A DNA stretch of 64,000 nucleotides. It comes from JBBSDP01 sp038240605. Its GTDB lineage: Bacteria; Planctomycetota; Phycisphaerae; Tepidisphaerales; Tepidisphaeraceae. How positions within the stretch are numbered: the stretch's first letter is position 1; each line of letters begins with the position of its first letter. Positions 63,165 through 64,000 of this stretch are shown here, piece after piece. A program made the position numbers and the translations under genes. Under the pieces are notes generated by a model. The model was not told where the DNA came from and ran no database searches. It saw only the letters and a list, made by a program, of their open reading frames with translations. The stretch covers positions 1 through 64,000 of the forward strand of contig JBBSDP010000019.1 of NCBI GenBank assembly GCA_038240605.1, read 5' to 3'.

Positions 63165-63869
63165 TTACGTCGATTCGACGGGCGACTCCAGGCGGAATTT
63201 GTACCCGAACCCGCGAACCGTTTCGATCATATCTCCGCCCTTGCCCAGCTTCCTGCGGATCGCGGTGATGTGCACGTCGATCGTACGATCGAATACGGCC
63301 GAATCGTTGTCGAGGGCGGCATCGATGATCTCGTCACGGCTGAAGACGCGCCCGGGCCGGCCGGCCAGGAAGCGCAGGATGCGGAACTCGGTTGCGGTCA
63401 GGGCGATTCGAGTGCCCGCGAAGGCGACATCGTGTCCGTTGATGTCGATCGTCAGGTCCCCGCTGCGGATCACCTGCGGCGAATCCTGCTGCGCCCCGGC
63501 GCGGCGGAGGACCGCCTTGACGCGGGCAACGACCTCGCGCGGGCTGAAGGGCTTGGTGACGTAGTCATCCGCGCCCAGCTCGAGCCCGACGATGCGATCG
63601 GCCTCGGTGGCCTTGGCCGTCAACATGATCACCGGGGTACGGGCAGTGCGCTGATCGGCGCGGAGGTGCTGGCAGACCTGAAGGCCATCCATGCCCGGCA
63701 TCATGAGGTCGAGCATGACCAGCTCGGGCCGGTGCTTGCGGATCACTTCCAGGCCGCTCTGTCCGTCGGTGGCGGCGATGACGTCGTACCCCTCCTTTTC
63801 GAGGTTGTAGCGGACCAGCTCGATGAGGTCCTTCTCGTCGTCGATGACCAGGATGGTGCCCTTGCTCAT
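63165..63869 (-). CDS. phoB: PhoB-type response regulator
   Basis: This 234-residue protein has a receiver domain with TILVIDDEKDLIELV (acidic pocket), the phosphorylated Asp in LVMLDLMMPGMDG, then MLTAKATEADRIVGLELGADDYVTKPFSPRE (Thr and Lys of the active site). The C-terminal winged helix of the OmpR/PhoB type has LTATEFRILRFLAGRPGRVFSRDEII, then RTIDVHITAIRRKLG and VRGFGYKF. It binds pho-box DNA when phosphorylated. Its start overlaps the end of phoU by four bases (ATGA). Confidence 0.94.
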   Translation of the reverse strand: MSKGTILVIDDEKDLIELVRYNLEKEGYDVIAATDGQSGLEVIRKHRPELVMLDLMMPGMDGLQVCQHLRADQRTARTPVIMLTAKATEADRIVGLELGADDYVTKPFSPREVVARVKAVLRRAGAQQDSPQVIRSGDLTIDINGHDVAFAGTRIALTATEFRILRFLAGRPGRVFSRDEIIDAALDNDSAVFDRTIDVHITAIRRKLGKGGDMIETVRGFGYKFRLESPVEST

Positions 63870-64000
63870 AAAGCTGCTCCAGCCCCGTTGGGGTTACGCG
63901 CGGCGTCGGGGGAGGCGTCCGCCGGCAGGGCCGACGATGATGGCGTCTCCTCGTTCCGTGACAGCACGTTCTTGTGGCGCACGTCGCGCCCTTGAATCCA
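63866..64000 (-). CDS. phoU: PhoU C-terminal end (gene continues outside the window)
   Basis: The last 44 codons of a minus-strand gene are present, reading WIQGRDVRHKNVLSRNE and then a Ser/Pro/Ala-rich tail with stop overlapping the phoB start. The WIQGRDVRHK segment resembles the last helix of PhoU proteins (xxEGRxVRH), and PhoU upstream of PhoBR fits the operon. Only the end is visible, so the call rests on this short match and on context. Confidence 0.55.
   Translation of the reverse strand, partial: WIQGRDVRHKNVLSRNEETPSSSALPADASPDAARNPNGAGAAL

Overview
The window reads as a high-GC planctomycete chromosome, most likely the Phycisphaerae side of the phylum. The evidence is three sets of planctomycete-specific paralogous genes (DUF1592/PSCyt-type, DUF1552, DUF1549/DUF1553 and DUF1501 proteins), twin-arginine leaders on the DUF1501/DUF1552 proteins, and a glycoside hydrolase with an LEPR-XLL-like N-terminal signature. 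This is inferred from gene content only; no rRNA is present.

Region 1 (1-16.6 kb). After the 3' end of a secreted proline-rich/fibronectin-III protein comes a minus-strand Wzc-like chain-length protein whose BY-kinase P-loop has lost its lysine. Divergent from it starts the most interesting system here, a set of ubiquitin-pathway-like genes: a ubiquitin-fold protein ending in Gly (3711), an E1-like ThiF enzyme (3989), a membrane-anchored JAMM isopeptidase (5297) and a polytopic FHA protein (6185). About 6 kb further on are an FHA plus RING-like zinc-finger membrane protein (13730) and an E2-like UBC-fold enzyme (14740). A DUF1592 gene, a hicAB toxin-antitoxin pair and a DUF1552 gene lie between the two halves, in the same direction.

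Region 2 (15.5-34.1 kb) is an exopolysaccharide locus. It holds a GH16 glucanase, an intact Wzc tyrosine autokinase, a WbaP-type initiating transferase, a Wzx flippase, a Wzy/ligase-like protein and three GT4 glycosyltransferases. Embedded on the minus strand are a polysaccharide deacetylase, an adenylation-PCP didomain whose specificity code reads as leucine, and a P450. The last two form a typical pair for beta-hydroxylating a carrier-bound amino acid. A BcsL/CelD-type GNAT protein ends the locus.

Region 3 (34.1-44.8 kb) has two DUF1549/DUF1553 + DUF1501 pairs flanking a sialate O-acetylesterase-like protein.

Region 4 (44.8-58.6 kb) is a decaying defence/toxin-antitoxin island lying against the 3' end of a tRNA-Ser(GGA) gene. 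It has a GIY-YIG-type protein, an SF2 helicase, a DUF4411 PIN/ImmA pair, Fic, RhuM, a nucleotidyltransferase and a truncated PIN toxin with its antitoxin. Three separate 3' ends of MmeI-like methyltransferase genes are present: one on a near full-length but frameshifted and nonsense-mutated gene, and two on remnants. There is also an internally deleted helicase copy and an antitoxin/methylase chimera. Each methylase end is followed by a different small accessory gene, which suggests repeated turnover of one module type.

Region 5 (59.0-64.0 kb) is a phosphate operon on the minus strand: phoU (C-terminal end only), phoB, phoR, a DUF47 regulator and a PiT transporter. A degenerate tandem-repeat tract follows, then a small membrane protein.
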